From positions 248,001-312,000 of the forward strand of contig FP929003.1 of the NCBI GenBank assembly GCA_000196815.1: a DNA stretch of 64,000 nt, written 5' to 3'. Shown here one piece after another: positions 44,710-52,646 of the stretch (the first letter of the stretch is position 1; every line of letters starts with the position of its first letter). A program made the position numbers and the translations under genes. Source of the DNA: Nitrospira defluvii. GTDB lineage: Bacteria > Nitrospirota > Nitrospiria > Nitrospirales > Nitrospiraceae. Under the pieces are notes generated by a model that was not told the DNA's origin, made no database searches, and saw only the letters and a program-made list of their open reading frames with translations.

Positions 44710-45228
44710 TTATGCCTTTGTGCCGACGCTGTGTGGTCTGGGCAGGACAAAGTCAGATTCGTACACCTGGTAGGTGGATGGCAAGAGCCCGACTCGTTCA
44801 TAGACGCATTTGGCGATGTGATTGTCGCCTTCGACGTACAGCCGGACGCCGCACACCCCTCTTTGCGATTGCGCGAAGTTGATGATGGCGCCATGCATCG
44901 ACCGATAGATGCCTTTGCGTCGCCAGTCAGGGTGAACAAACACACTCTGGATCCACCAGAATTGGGCGTTCCGCCAATCGCTCCACTCGTACGTGATGAG
45001 CAGTTGGCCTACGGTTATTCTATCGGCTCGCGGCTTTGGCCGCACGTCTGCCACGTAAAACTGCCCTCGTTCAGGCTGTTCGAGAACCGCTCGGGTTCCC
45101 AGGCGTAAGCGTGCGCGATCCAGTATGCGTTGCTCAGTTTCCAGAGCCATGGCGGCGCTGAATGTCGTGAGCGCGTCGAGGTCGTCCAGTGTGGCGGGAC
45201 GTACGGTCAGGCTATCGACTAGGCTCAT
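44710..45228 (-). CDS. GNAT-family N-acetyltransferase
   Basis: The 172-residue protein starts at ATG 45228, overlapping the DUF502 stop by ATGA. The longer open frame to 45612 is a shadow of DUF502. It shows the GNAT fold: LTVRPATLDDLDALTTFSAA, the beta4/acetyl-CoA motif SVFVHPDWRRKGIYRSMHGA (R/Q-x-x-G-x-G/A-like) and VRLYVEGDNHIAKCVYERVG. The acceptor substrate is unknown. Confidence 0.88.
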   Translation of the reverse strand: MSLVDSLTVRPATLDDLDALTTFSAAMALETEQRILDRARLRLGTRAVLEQPERGQFYVADVRPKPRADRITVGQLLITYEWSDWRNAQFWWIQSVFVHPDWRRKGIYRSMHGAIINFAQSQRGVCGVRLYVEGDNHIAKCVYERVGLLPSTYQVYESDFVLPRPHSVGTKA

Positions 45229-45851
45229 GACGGGTTCCGTGCGGGCGACGTCAGCCAGCCTGATAAGGGACGATAGAGTCCCGCTGAAAACTCCAACTTC
45301 AATGCCTCTTCCGGCAACAGGTTCAGCGGGTGCAATTGTGTCTTGGGAATCATAGCCAAGTATCCCGTGAAGGGATGGATGGCGGTCGGGACAAAGACCA
45401 TCACCAATTCCACCATCGGTGCGATTTGAAGTGCCGCCGGTGGAGAGCCCATGACGAAACCCAGGGCCCAAAGGCCGTCGCGTGGAAAGGGGAAGGCCAC
45501 CACGGTGCTTTGTCCGAAGCGTGCCCGGTAGTTCAGCAAATCCGTCATGCCCTTGAGGGTCATATAGATGCTGCGAATCAAGGGGATCCGGTCCAGGGCG
45601 GCCTCGGTCCAATGCACCACTCGTTGCCCAATGACTTGCGTCGCAATGGCTCCGGTTGTGAGTACCATTCCAATGAGCAGCAGGAGGCCAAGGCCCGGGG
45701 CATAGGGCTGGATCTGCCGGCCGATGAGATTGAGCAAGAAGGAATCCAGTGTTTCGAACAGCGCGGCCAAAATGAGAAACGTTGTCCAGGCCGGAAGGAG
45801 CACGAGGAGTCCGGTAAGGAAAATGCGTCCGAGCCGATGCGAAGCAGTCAC
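45225..45851 (-). CDS. DUF502 family membrane protein
   Basis: The 208-residue protein (GTG start at 45851) has the DUF502 pattern: an N-terminal helix GRIFLTGLLVLLPAWTTFLI, a second membrane segment (GLGLLLLIGMVLTTGAIATQ), the conserved IPLIRSIYMTLKGMTDLLN, then VVAFPFPRDGLWALGFVMGS and PTAIHPFTGYLAMIPKTQLH. It is an inner-membrane protein of unknown function. It is translationally coupled to the downstream GNAT gene. Confidence 0.92.
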   Translation of the reverse strand: MTASHRLGRIFLTGLLVLLPAWTTFLILAALFETLDSFLLNLIGRQIQPYAPGLGLLLLIGMVLTTGAIATQVIGQRVVHWTEAALDRIPLIRSIYMTLKGMTDLLNYRARFGQSTVVAFPFPRDGLWALGFVMGSPPAALQIAPMVELVMVFVPTAIHPFTGYLAMIPKTQLHPLNLLPEEALKLEFSAGLYRPLSGWLTSPARNPS

Positions 45852-46005
45852 GTCGCGTCCCGATGTTGGTGAGTGAAGGGGGAATAGATCAATGACGATA
45901 TCAGAAAGGAGGGCGATTTGGTATATTCTTGATCTGTCGATCCATTTGGACTATCTTTCCCGTAACCATCAGTCACCCCGATCGGGTGAGATTGTGAGAG
46001 ATATT

Positions 46006-46290
46006 GTGAGCAATGCCGCAGGAAAAAAAGTGAATCTCGACAAGGATCTGTTAACCATACTGTGTTGCCCCGAAACAAAGCAGGCCGTGGCTCTGGCCGA
46101 CGAGCAGTTGATTCAAAAGGTGAACGGTGCGATTGAACGCGGGGTGCTCAAAAATAAAGCCCAAAAGCCGGTGACGGAGAAGCTCGACGGAGGATTGATC
46201 CGGTCCGACAGCAAGATTCTCTACCCCGTTCGAGAAGACATTCCTGTCATGTTGATCGACGAAGGTATCCCTCTCGATCAGGTTTCCTGA
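46006..46290 (+). CDS. Trm112-like/UPF0434 small zinc-ribbon-type protein
   Basis: From GTG 46006 (GAGAG five bases upstream) the product is 94 residues; the upstream frame to 45892 is not protein-like. The sequence LDKDLLTILCCPETKQAVAL matches the start of Trm112/YcaR proteins. The end (GGLIRSDSKILYPVREDIPV, MLIDEGIPL) is the characteristic second half. Only the first cysteine pair is present, as in many bacterial members. These proteins serve as small partner subunits of methyltransferases in other organisms; the bacterial role is less clear. Confidence 0.85.
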   Translation: MSNAAGKKVNLDKDLLTILCCPETKQAVALADEQLIQKVNGAIERGVLKNKAQKPVTEKLDGGLIRSDSKILYPVREDIPVMLIDEGIPLDQVS

Positions 46291-46449
46291 TTACCCTCCC
46301 TCAGTCCTTTCTTCCTTAGCGCGAGTACTCCCTTGGCAGGCGCTCGCGCTTTGTCATGGGTAGTGATGTCCTCGGCGTAGGGTTCGGCGTGTTATGGGTG
46401 AACGCACATGCTGCAGTGATCGTTTGGCCGTAAATGGCGGCCCGTTTGC

Positions 46450-46737
46450 TTACGGGGCGAGCAGTCCACCTTCTGCCGAAGCACTTTCCGTCTTTGAGCC
46501 GGTTGAGGCTCCGCATTGAGCACAGAAGTATTCGTAGAGATTGCCTGTCGGCAGGACGAGCAGGAGCCGTTGACGTGTAGGAGTTGCCTGGCGGCATTGT
46601 CCGCAGTAGAGCAGGGAGGCATTAAACGAGTCATATTGATCTGTCTGGCGTTGGCCTGGCTGTGACGATGCGGGGCGCGGTCGTATGGCGCGTGGCGGCC
46701 AATTGGGCGGCGAGGGTCTGTTCGAACGTGGCTGCAT
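46450..46737 (-). CDS. Small zinc-ribbon protein of unknown function
   Basis: The 95-residue protein (ATG 46737) has a Pro/Arg-rich, probably disordered N-terminus. A compact double CxxC unit follows: C45/C48 in YCGQC and C72/C75 in FCAQC, with RQRLLLVLPTGNLYEYF between them. This spacing fits a single zinc ribbon. No named family is recognised. It lies in a run of four short minus-strand genes of unknown function (46450-47879). Confidence 0.65.
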   Translation of the reverse strand: MQPRSNRPSPPNWPPRAIRPRPASSQPGQRQTDQYDSFNASLLYCGQCRQATPTRQRLLLVLPTGNLYEYFCAQCGASTGSKTESASAEGGLLAP

Positions 46738-46799
46738 GAGCGGTATTCTACTGAGGGAAATCGATGCGGTGCAACAGGACGATGCCTGCCCGATTGGAA

Positions 46800-47039
46800 T
46801 CAAGAGTGGCCGATACGTTGATCCTCGGGTGTTTCCGGCTCCTCAGCGTTCCTGCCGCGAAAAATCCACCAGAGTGAACGGATGACCTGAACCACGACAT
46901 AGAGCGCGACGCCTGAAAGCAACCCGTAGAGCCAGGCTTTGCTCCATGGCCACAGGTCAGGCGCGTGCAATACCACGGCAAGGGCAATATGGCCTCCCAA
47001 GCCGAGACAAACGGCGAAGATGATCCACTCACGGGCCAT
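46800..47039 (-). CDS. Small two-helix membrane protein
   Basis: The 79-residue protein starts at ATG 47039, with GAGGG about six bases upstream. It has two transmembrane helices (IIFAVCLGLGGHIALAVVL and AWLYGLLSGVALYVVVQVIR) and an acidic cytoplasmic tail. No family is recognised. Confidence 0.68.
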   Translation of the reverse strand: MAREWIIFAVCLGLGGHIALAVVLHAPDLWPWSKAWLYGLLSGVALYVVVQVIRSLWWIFRGRNAEEPETPEDQRIGHS

Positions 47040-47096
47040 AGTCGCCCTCGGAGGAGGCCATGACGAAGGATAAGCCTGGAGACAATCGACAGGCGG

Positions 47097-47465
47097 TTAC
47101 ACGGAGGTTTTGGCGGATTCGATCTCAGTTGCCGTGATCAGGCTGGACAAGTAGTCCGCCACGAAGGTCAGGGCTTCCTCGCGTCCGTCGGCCCGTCGGC
47201 CTTTTTCGCGTCGCTGTACGGAGAGCTCATGATCCAAGTCCGATTTCACTTCCGTCAGGACACGTTGCAGTGTCGTGGGAGTGATATTGGCATCCATGTC
47301 CTCCAGCTCCTGACAGCGATCCAAAACCCAGTTCAGCCCCTCGATCCGCCCGGCATAGTGCTCCTGCTCGGCAGTGTCGATCCGAGACATGGTGGTGGCA
47401 AAAGTCTGGGCTTCGTACACCAGATTATAAAAACTCGTAACGGCGCGCTGTAACGTGGGATTCAT
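47097..47465 (-). CDS. Helical protein of unknown function
   Basis: The 122-residue protein is preceded by a clear ribosome-binding site (AAGGAG, four bases before ATG 47465). The sequence is strongly helical and charged (QRAVTSFYNLVYEAQTFATT, EHYAGRIEGLNWVLDRCQEL), suggesting a coiled-coil or helical-bundle cytoplasmic protein. No family is recognised. Confidence 0.68.
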   Translation of the reverse strand: MNPTLQRAVTSFYNLVYEAQTFATTMSRIDTAEQEHYAGRIEGLNWVLDRCQELEDMDANITPTTLQRVLTEVKSDLDHELSVQRREKGRRADGREEALTFVADYLSSLITATEIESAKTSV

Positions 47466-47549
47466 AGTACTCCTTGGCTCATTAAGAGGTTCTCGTGATT
47501 ATACCTGAGAATGGGAGGCCGACAAGGTATTTTTTTACTGGGTAGTGAC

Positions 47550-47879
47550 TTACGTAAACAGGAGGGAATGAAACTCGTTCATGAATCCATAATACAGCGG
47601 GGCAAAATCTTTCAGACTATCCGGACTATTTTCTTTCAGTCGCTTGAAGAAGAAGACCTGGGCGCGTGGATCCAGCTCCTCGAGAAGACGACTGAGTTGT
47701 GCCATCGTGTAGCTCCCGGCAGGAACGCTCAGTACGTAGTGAACCAATCGCTCAACAAACTGTTGTCCGATGTATTCACTCGTGAGAAGCCCCTCGGGGA
47801 TCTTGCCCGAAGCGAGATACTCGTCGAAGGGAATAGCCTGTGCTGCAAACGGAGCGGACGGCTGAGGACGTGAGGTCAC
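47550..47879 (-). CDS. Conserved-looking protein of unknown function
   Basis: The 109-residue protein shows normal protein composition, with helical segments such as EYIGQQFVERLVHYVLSVPA and YTMAQLSRLLEELDPRAQVF. It has no signal peptide or membrane helix. No family is recognised. It is the last chromosomal protein gene before tRNA-Gly and element 2. Confidence 0.6.
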   Translation of the reverse strand: MTSRPQPSAPFAAQAIPFDEYLASGKIPEGLLTSEYIGQQFVERLVHYVLSVPAGSYTMAQLSRLLEELDPRAQVFFFKRLKENSPDSLKDFAPLYYGFMNEFHSLLFT

Positions 47880-48110
47880 GCTAAGGGTACCTCGCTGATG
47901 AGGATGGAGTGGGCCGACATTTGACTCACTCTACTCAAGCCTCGCAGGTCCGTCAAGTGGACAGAAGAAGCACGCAGGTCTGAGTCGAAAGGCTGTATCT
48001 TTTCGAGAAGAGGGGCCATCCGCGCTTCGTGCAGACGGTCGGTTGTGATGGTGGCTCTGTGTAGGCAGATACGTAGAGTCGCGGTAGTGAGGATATTTCT
48101 GCTGCCTGGC

Positions 48111-48140
48111 TTGACAGTCTTTACGCATGGCCGGTAGAAT
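48111..48140 (+). promoter_or_regulatory. Promoter of tRNA-Gly
   Basis: A consensus TTGACA (48111-48116) and TAGAAT (48135-48140) with an 18-bp spacer sit 22 bp before the tRNA start, as expected for a strong housekeeping promoter. Confidence 0.65.
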
Positions 48141-48162
48141 CCCGCTTCTTCTGTCGGTGGAA

Positions 48163-48234
48163 GCGGGAATAGCTCAGTGGTAGAGCATCGCCTTGCCAAG
48201 GCGAGGGTCGCGGGTTCAAATCCCGTTTCCCGCT
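48163..48234 (+). tRNA. tRNA-Gly, anticodon GCC
   Basis: A full cloverleaf can be drawn: acceptor GCGGGAA/TTCCCGC, D-stem AGCTC-type arm, anticodon stem TCGCC/GGCGA with loop TTGCCAA (anticodon GCC), T-stem GCGGG/CCCGT with loop TTCAAAT. The discriminator is T, and CCA is encoded at 48235-48237. It is the integration site of element 2. Confidence 0.96.
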
Positions 48235-48240
48235 CCAATT
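48193..48240. repeat. att direct repeat, tRNA-proximal copy of element 2
   Basis: This 48-bp core runs from the anticodon loop of tRNA-Gly to three bases beyond the encoded CCA. It is identical to 52599-52646. Confidence 0.95.
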
Positions 48241-48243
48241 TTC

Positions 48244-49317
48244 TCAAGCACTTGCACAACACTCTCCGGCAGTAGCAGTCTCCCTGTGATAGTTTTGTGA
48301 TATCTCAGGGTGAATGCGTTCCAGAATTAACACTCCCTCTCTCAGACTCTCCGGTGAGTGATGCGCGTAGCGCTGTGTCATCGCGGCGCTCTTGTGCCCC
48401 AGTAATCGTTGCACCTTGTACAGATCCACGCCTGCTTGCGCGAGACGTGTGGCAAATGTATGCCGCAAATCGTGAAAGCGCACGTCGATCAACTGGGCTT
48501 TCTTCGCCGCCAGTCTGAATGATCGCGTGAGATTGCGAGCATCGACTAATGTCGAAGCCGCGCTGCTAAACACGAACGATCCCTTTGCTTGCATGGTCGC
48601 TTTTCTGCGAAGCAATTCGACCAGGCGGCCATTCAAGGGGACGGTCCGCTTTTCGCCGTTCTTGCTTCGCATGACCACCAAGACCTGTCGGATGAGATCA
48701 ACAGCTTGCCACTGCAAGTTGAGAATCTCGCCCCGTCGCATGCCGGTGTTCAACGCAAAGACAATCATGTCTTGAAGCCAGGGTGCCGAATTTGCCAGGA
48801 GCCGTCCTTCTTCTTCGGAAGAGATCCAACGGTCTCGCTCATTGCGCACTGTTTCCATGCAGACTCGCTGCATGGGATTGTCCCGGCACCATTCCCATTC
48901 TCGAATGGCGACATTGAAGCCGTGGCGGACCAAGCCTAACTCTTTGTTGACTGTTGCCGGCTTGGTCGTCTCGCGTCTCTTCGCTTTATAGGCCGCGAGG
49001 AGCTTCGGTGTGATCTCCGCGAGAGTCAGTGGACCAAATGCGTCTCGCAGATGTGCGAGGCATTGCTCGTCCCGCTGTCGGCTTGCCGGGGCTTTCGTGA
49101 TTGATCGCTCTTTGAGATATCGATCCATCATGTCGTTGAACGTGTGGTCTTTAGCTTCCAACGTGTCAAAGAATCGGCCCTCGACAATCTTCACCCGGAT
49201 TTTTCCCAGGATAGCCTCAGCGAGGCGCCTGTCTGTTGTTCCTGTGGAACGTCGTACCTGCTGGCCCTGATGAATGAACGTCATCCACCACACTTTATTG
49301 CGTCTAAATAGCCCCAT
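48244..49317 (-). CDS. int: Tyrosine integrase of element 2
   Basis: The 357-residue protein starts at ATG 49317, preceded by AAGGAGG; a longer frame to 49473 lies inside the xis gene. Domains match the element 1 integrase: an N-terminal arm-binding region (GLFRRNKVWWMTFIHQGQQV), the core-binding domain, and catalytic residues in NTGMRRGEIL, HDLRHTFATRL and LGHKSAAMTQRYAHH. The two integrases are clear homologues but diverged, consistent with different tRNA targets. It ends 3 bp outside the att core. Confidence 0.95.
   Translation of the reverse strand: MGLFRRNKVWWMTFIHQGQQVRRSTGTTDRRLAEAILGKIRVKIVEGRFFDTLEAKDHTFNDMMDRYLKERSITKAPASRQRDEQCLAHLRDAFGPLTLAEITPKLLAAYKAKRRETTKPATVNKELGLVRHGFNVAIREWEWCRDNPMQRVCMETVRNERDRWISSEEEGRLLANSAPWLQDMIVFALNTGMRRGEILNLQWQAVDLIRQVLVVMRSKNGEKRTVPLNGRLVELLRRKATMQAKGSFVFSSAASTLVDARNLTRSFRLAAKKAQLIDVRFHDLRHTFATRLAQAGVDLYKVQRLLGHKSAAMTQRYAHHSPESLREGVLILERIHPEISQNYHRETATAGECCASA
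48282..48304. repeat. Putative arm-type integrase site (integrase-proximal arm), element 2
   Basis: CCCTGTGATAGTTTTGTGAT and three further bases match 52446-52468 at 18 of 23 positions in the same orientation. Both contain two TGTGnTA boxes spaced by one helical turn. A related TGTG-TTTTTGTG pattern occupies the equivalent places in element 1. Confidence 0.48.
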
Positions 49318-49615
49318 CTGCATCCTCCTTACGGATGAGGCTTGACTGAATGGTTTCCCCGTGCCGGGAAGTATAGACCTCGCGTTTTGAGGCTTCAATG
49401 AGCTGGTCAAGGTCACGGGTGTCGTGGCGAGTCGGCAGTATGAATGGCTTGCCATGACTGGTCTCAAAGCCATTCAGCCACGCCTGGATGGCCTCAGCTT
49501 CAAAGCGGACCAGTCCATGTATGCGACGGCAAGGAATTTTGTTCTGTGAGGCCCAGAGGTAGAGTGTGGATTCTTTGATCTTGAGCCAAGCCGAGAGTTC
49601 TTTGACGGTAAGCAT
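49304..49615 (-). CDS. Helix-turn-helix excisionase-like DNA-binding protein
   Basis: The 103-residue protein is homologous to the element 1 gene at 9600-9914. The winged-helix core reads MLTVKELSAWLKIKESTLYL and NKIPCRRIHGLVRFEAEAIQ, then a basic tail. A GTG at 49627 would add four residues. It overlaps the integrase start by 14 bp, as in element 1. A role in excision or in repression of rep/int is inferred. Confidence 0.78.
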   Translation of the reverse strand: MLTVKELSAWLKIKESTLYLWASQNKIPCRRIHGLVRFEAEAIQAWLNGFETSHGKPFILPTRHDTRDLDQLIEASKREVYTSRHGETIQSSLIRKEDADGAI

Positions 49616-49628
49616 ATGCAGATACACC

Positions 49629-49650
49629 GGGGGAGTCTTGCGACACCCCC
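49629..49650. repeat. Conserved stem-loop between rep and xis, element 2
   Basis: On the gene strand GGGGG-T-GTC, loop GCAA, GAC-T-CCCCC forms the same stem as at 9565-9586 with a different tetraloop. Stem conservation with loop change supports a structural role. Confidence 0.5.
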
Positions 49651-49657
49651 AGTCCCC

Positions 49658-50665
49658 CTAGTATGGGCTGCCCGCGTGACCGCCGGCAGACCGGTGAAAC
49701 CGATTGGGTGGTTGCTTGAGCAAATTGCGGTGTCGGTCTTTCCACCGAGCAATGCCCCTGACAATTTCCTGTAGTAGCCATTCTTCCCCTCCAGGGGTGG
49801 CACAAATGACCGCCAACATCGGCGTCAGGGTGTCACTCACCCATCGTTTCACATTCTGCAGGGTCTGCACCTGCTGCTCCTGGGCCAATCGCCCTTTCTG
49901 AAATCCCACCGTCAGAAGGGCGTACCACTCCAACACGGGAGCCCGGTATCGTTCTTCATCCTCGGCATCCTTCGGAATCTGCCGGAAGTCCACATAGGAC
50001 CGCAGCAAGCCGATGACCAACTCCTTCCAATCGGCTTCGTCTAAGGTGGCCAATGCTCGGGCACACTGTTCGGCCCGATCCTTCTTGAACTCTAATTCCC
50101 ATCGCGTCCCGTAGTCCTGATAGTGCTCTTGTCCTTTGCTCTGGAGTTCGAGGCGTTTGTCATAAATTCGCAGCAAGGTCTGACTCTGCGGACTTCCGAA
50201 GTACATCGTCTCGCCGGTCGTCGCTCCCGTCCCATGCGTCAAGTTGGACACGATATGCCGGACCTGAGCCGCCCGAGTCACACACTGGCCGGCAGCGACG
50301 GCCTCTCGAATCGTGCTGACCGGGACCGATCCGGCTCGGTCATCCAGGGCGCAGTCGATCCTCGTGACGTGTCCCTGTTGTTTATGCACCCACTGGAGCA
50401 GGGTGCGGATTTGATCCAGTGTCAGGGCGGACGCGAGGCCGCCCGACAGATCCACATGGATTTCATTCGGACGACGAGGGGCATTGGTGCCCAATTTGCC
50501 GACCCCGCGCAGCCCGTCAGTTCTCATCCACGATAAGGGATAGCCTCGGAAGCCGCCTCTGGCCTTGCTCCAGTCCCCGCCTAAGACCCGCATGGTCTCT
50601 TGGGGGTTACTGGCCAAGACGGTAAAGGCCAGCCAGTCAATCGTAAGGGTAAAACTGGAATCCAT
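49658..50665 (-). CDS. Rolling-circle replication initiation factor (Rep_trans-like)
   Basis: The 335-residue protein is the intact counterpart of the broken gene in element 1. It opens MDSSFTLTIDWLAFTVLASN. Characteristic parts of replication-initiation-factor proteins are IDCALDD, YFGSPQSQTLLRIYDKRLEL with the probable catalytic Tyr, and RWELEFKKDRAEQCA. Such proteins nick a double-strand origin and remain covalently attached. Similar folds also act as MobT-type relaxases, so a role in mobilisation is possible. AGGAG lies 13 bases before ATG 50665, so the spacing is unusually long. A stem-loop and phased repeats lie just upstream. Confidence 0.85.
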   Translation of the reverse strand: MDSSFTLTIDWLAFTVLASNPQETMRVLGGDWSKARGGFRGYPLSWMRTDGLRGVGKLGTNAPRRPNEIHVDLSGGLASALTLDQIRTLLQWVHKQQGHVTRIDCALDDRAGSVPVSTIREAVAAGQCVTRAAQVRHIVSNLTHGTGATTGETMYFGSPQSQTLLRIYDKRLELQSKGQEHYQDYGTRWELEFKKDRAEQCARALATLDEADWKELVIGLLRSYVDFRQIPKDAEDEERYRAPVLEWYALLTVGFQKGRLAQEQQVQTLQNVKRWVSDTLTPMLAVICATPGGEEWLLQEIVRGIARWKDRHRNLLKQPPNRFHRSAGGHAGSPY

Positions 50666-50704
50666 GGACGCTATCGAACTCCTGTAATGAGCACTGTGGG
50701 TAGC

Positions 50705-50729
50705 GCCCCCGTGTTACCAAGACGGGGGC
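50705..50729. repeat. Stem-loop upstream of rep, candidate nick site, element 2
   Basis: An 8-bp perfect stem with loop CTTGGTAAC (on the rep strand), 39 bp upstream of the rep start, is identical to 8487-8511 in element 1. Confidence 0.55.
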
Positions 50730-50907
50730 CATTCCGCTCCGCCCCGCAGCCTATCGGCATGCGGCGCGGACCGGCTTTGTCTCCCAGTGATGGACGACGG
50801 AGTTGCCTTGAACAGGGCTCCATTGGTGGTGTCCTTGCATCCCTGTGACCGTTCCGTTGCACACTCCGACCTTATGCAAACGCCACCACGCAGTAAAGAA
50901 CCCTCGA

Positions 50908-50957
50908 GGGGACAGCAGGGGGCACGAGGGGACAATAGAGGACAGATTTTGGGACAG
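50908..50957. repeat. Five phased 10-bp iteron-like repeats, element 2
   Basis: The units keep a consensus near GGGGACAnnA, one per helical turn. Their distance from rep (242 bp) equals that in element 1 (243 bp, 8258-8307). Individual units differ between elements while the period is kept. Confidence 0.55.
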
Positions 50958-51292
50958 CTCAGACGCAAAAGGAAGTGAGCATAAAGATGCGTATGTGCGC
51001 TTTGCTGCGCTGGTGGCGGCAATTGTGCGCATCGTTTGCAGGAGGGCCAAGGAGCGAACAGAAATCAGCTTGGTTTTGACTGGTGCGCGAAAAAAAAGTT
51101 TGGCAGGCATTCCTTGGGTTATGGGCTAGGATCAGAGCAGCCGACAAGAGTGGAACCGGATCACAGAGGTAGGGCAGAGCGGTGTCCTCACACTTTTCGA
51201 TGACCGTGGCTGGTGCGTACATCGGGAAATGCCGGGAAGACGAGGCTCGCCTGAGTGACATCGCACGAGGCAATAAGCGAAAGGACGGCGGC

Positions 51293-52063
51293 ATGAGGTC
51301 ATACAAGATCATGGGAGCACTACTGGTGCTGTGGGTAGGCTTCGGCACGCAAGTCTTCGCAGGACAGATGGAGCCGAGCGAATTTGCTCAGGGCGTTGAG
51401 TATACGTTGCTGATGAGCAAGAACGACAAGGTTTGCAAGCATATGCTTACGATGTTCAATCAGGATCTCGTCAAGTTTGGAACTGAAAAATACGACGAAC
51501 ATGACGAGTTTCGCTTGATTGGTTGGAAAAAAGAAACAGTCACCCGTATGGACGGAGACCGGGAAGTAATGGATCTTGTTGAGGTTGCGCAATTCGATAT
51601 CGACAATGATGGGAAGATGAACTTAGTTTTCCGACGAACAGGTCCCGTGAGCGGATACGATAGAGATACTCTCTATATCTTCCCGAGCCTAGGACCAAGC
51701 GAGAAACGATGGACACTTATGGAAATTACCCATAGCCCCGGCAGGATTTCTCACGACGGCTACTTCTTGCTCTCTCAGAGTCGTGCTGGAAACAAGAAAA
51801 GTAGCACTATTCCATCAATGGCAAGTATCTCTCGCTTGGAGCCCTTTGTGCTTGAAGGGACGGTCTATGTTGCCCTGCGCCCATTGTATGAACTCGCCAG
51901 CGGAACAGATCCAGTAACAGAGTTTTCGAAAGTGCTGGTGATCACGAAGTATCGCGGAGGGAAGTACGGTGGTGGTCCAGATCCGGATGAAAAAGAATCG
52001 GGCAAGAGGGACGATGTGTGCTATTTGAAAGTACGAACAGAGCCATTTTCTGGAGGTCAGTGA
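51293..52063 (+). CDS. Exported protein of unknown function, element 2 cargo
   Basis: The 256-residue protein starts at ATG 51293 with a signal peptide (MRSYKIMGALLVLWVGFGTQ, then VFAG). The longer open frame to 51182 would bury this signal. The mature part is alpha/beta and contains FDIDNDGKMNLVF, resembling a calcium-binding FG-GAP/VCBS-type loop, and later strands (LEPFVLEGTVYVALRPLYEL). No family is recognised. It is the main cargo gene of element 2 and has AT-richer codon use than the chromosome. Confidence 0.7.
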   Translation: MRSYKIMGALLVLWVGFGTQVFAGQMEPSEFAQGVEYTLLMSKNDKVCKHMLTMFNQDLVKFGTEKYDEHDEFRLIGWKKETVTRMDGDREVMDLVEVAQFDIDNDGKMNLVFRRTGPVSGYDRDTLYIFPSLGPSEKRWTLMEITHSPGRISHDGYFLLSQSRAGNKKSSTIPSMASISRLEPFVLEGTVYVALRPLYELASGTDPVTEFSKVLVITKYRGGKYGGGPDPDEKESGKRDDVCYLKVRTEPFSGGQ

Positions 52064-52125
52064 TGATAACCGGATGGCATACGACTTATTTGCAGGGGTT
52101 CTACAGGGCAGAAAGAGATTATTAG

Positions 52126-52419
52126 TTGAAGGTTGCTGAGGCGAATTTATTGCGGCTAAGGACTAGCACCAGACAGCTCAAGCCCCACGCGGACGGTAAA
52201 CTTTCAAATGAAAGCGTGGCTATTGGATATGGTTATGATCTCTTGGATCGTGGAAAAACCGTTCAACAGATCAAGGATGATCTGAATGCCGTAGGTGTGA
52301 CACTCACCCGACATGATGAAACCGTGGCTCACGGATTACCGAAATGGTTCGACTACCATCACGAAGGCCTTTTTAGTCCAACCGGTAAAGCCAAATGCCT
52401 TTACGTAAGTCACTGCTGA
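52126..52419 (+). pseudogene. Lysozyme-like fragment, element 2 cargo
   Basis: The 97-residue frame (TTG start) contains LKPHADGKLSNESVAIGYGY and DLLDRGKTVQQIKDDLNAVG. This resembles the IGYGYDL region of phage-type lysozymes/endolysins, which normally follows a catalytic Glu-containing helix. That N-terminal helix with its Glu is not recognisable and the C-terminal lobe is missing. I infer a remnant rather than an active enzyme. It lies 60 bp after the exported-protein gene. Confidence 0.45.
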
Positions 52420-52445
52420 TCAGCTTGACTAGTTAGAGCCACTTT

Positions 52446-52468
52446 CCCTGTGCTAGATTTGTGCTAGA
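52446..52468. repeat. Putative arm-type integrase site (distal arm), element 2
   Basis: CCCTGTGCTAGATTTGTGCT and three further bases resemble 48282-48304 in the same orientation, with two TGTGCTA boxes. It lies about 130 bp inside the distal att core, the same distance as in element 1. Confidence 0.48.
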
Positions 52469-52598
52469 AGTTGTCAGAACCGCTCAATTCCATCATAGCC
52501 TATCGACTCAATAGACAGCGCCTAAGCTGAGCCACTATCAGGGAAAATCGGGGAAACCACGGCTCAATCAAGCCCTTACGAAATTACTCTTTTCAGAA

Positions 52599-52646
52599 TT
52601 GCCAAGGCGAGGGTCGCGGGTTCAAATCCCGTTTCCCGCTCCAATT
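52599..52646. repeat. att direct repeat, distal copy of element 2
   Basis: These 48 bp are identical to 48193-48240. They contain the 3' half of tRNA-Gly without the 5' half, so this is not a second tRNA gene. Confidence 0.95.

Larger units (their letters stand above)
50666..51292. other. Origin-like non-coding region of element 2
   Basis: No gene is supported. The first about 440 bp are homologous to the region upstream of rep in element 1. They contain the stem-loop at 50705-50729 and five contiguous 10-bp repeats at 50908-50957 (GGGGACAGCA, GGGGGCACGA, GGGGACAATA, GAGGACAGAT, TTTGGGACAG). The homology ends near 51105. The remainder, up to the exported-protein start, is unassigned. Confidence 0.6.
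48193..52646. mobile_element. Integrative element 2 in tRNA-Gly(GCC), about 4.45 kb
   Basis: A perfect 48-bp direct repeat (48193-48240 and 52599-52646), equal to the 3' part of tRNA-Gly plus its CCA and a few flanking bases, bounds the element. Its integrase, excisionase-like gene, rep and origin-like region are homologous to those of element 1, in the same order relative to the tRNA. Here rep is intact. Between the origin (about 51105) and the distal att lies short cargo: one exported protein and a lysozyme-like fragment. With no structural or conjugation genes, transfer would need a helper. Confidence 0.9.

Noticed and set aside
47876-48262. 128-aa minus-strand open frame reading ETGFEPATLALARRC
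   Set aside because: It is antisense translation of tRNA-Gly, a common artefact. The tRNA has a full cloverleaf and its own promoter.
47544-52414. 15-bp inverted match AGTGACTTACGTAAA (47544-47558) and its complement (52400-52414)
   Set aside because: One copy lies outside element 2, and a 15-bp match with a partly palindromic centre is expected by chance at this window size.
52599-52646. Second tRNA-Gly gene
   Set aside because: Only the 3' half is present, identical to the att core. No acceptor 5' strand or D-arm.
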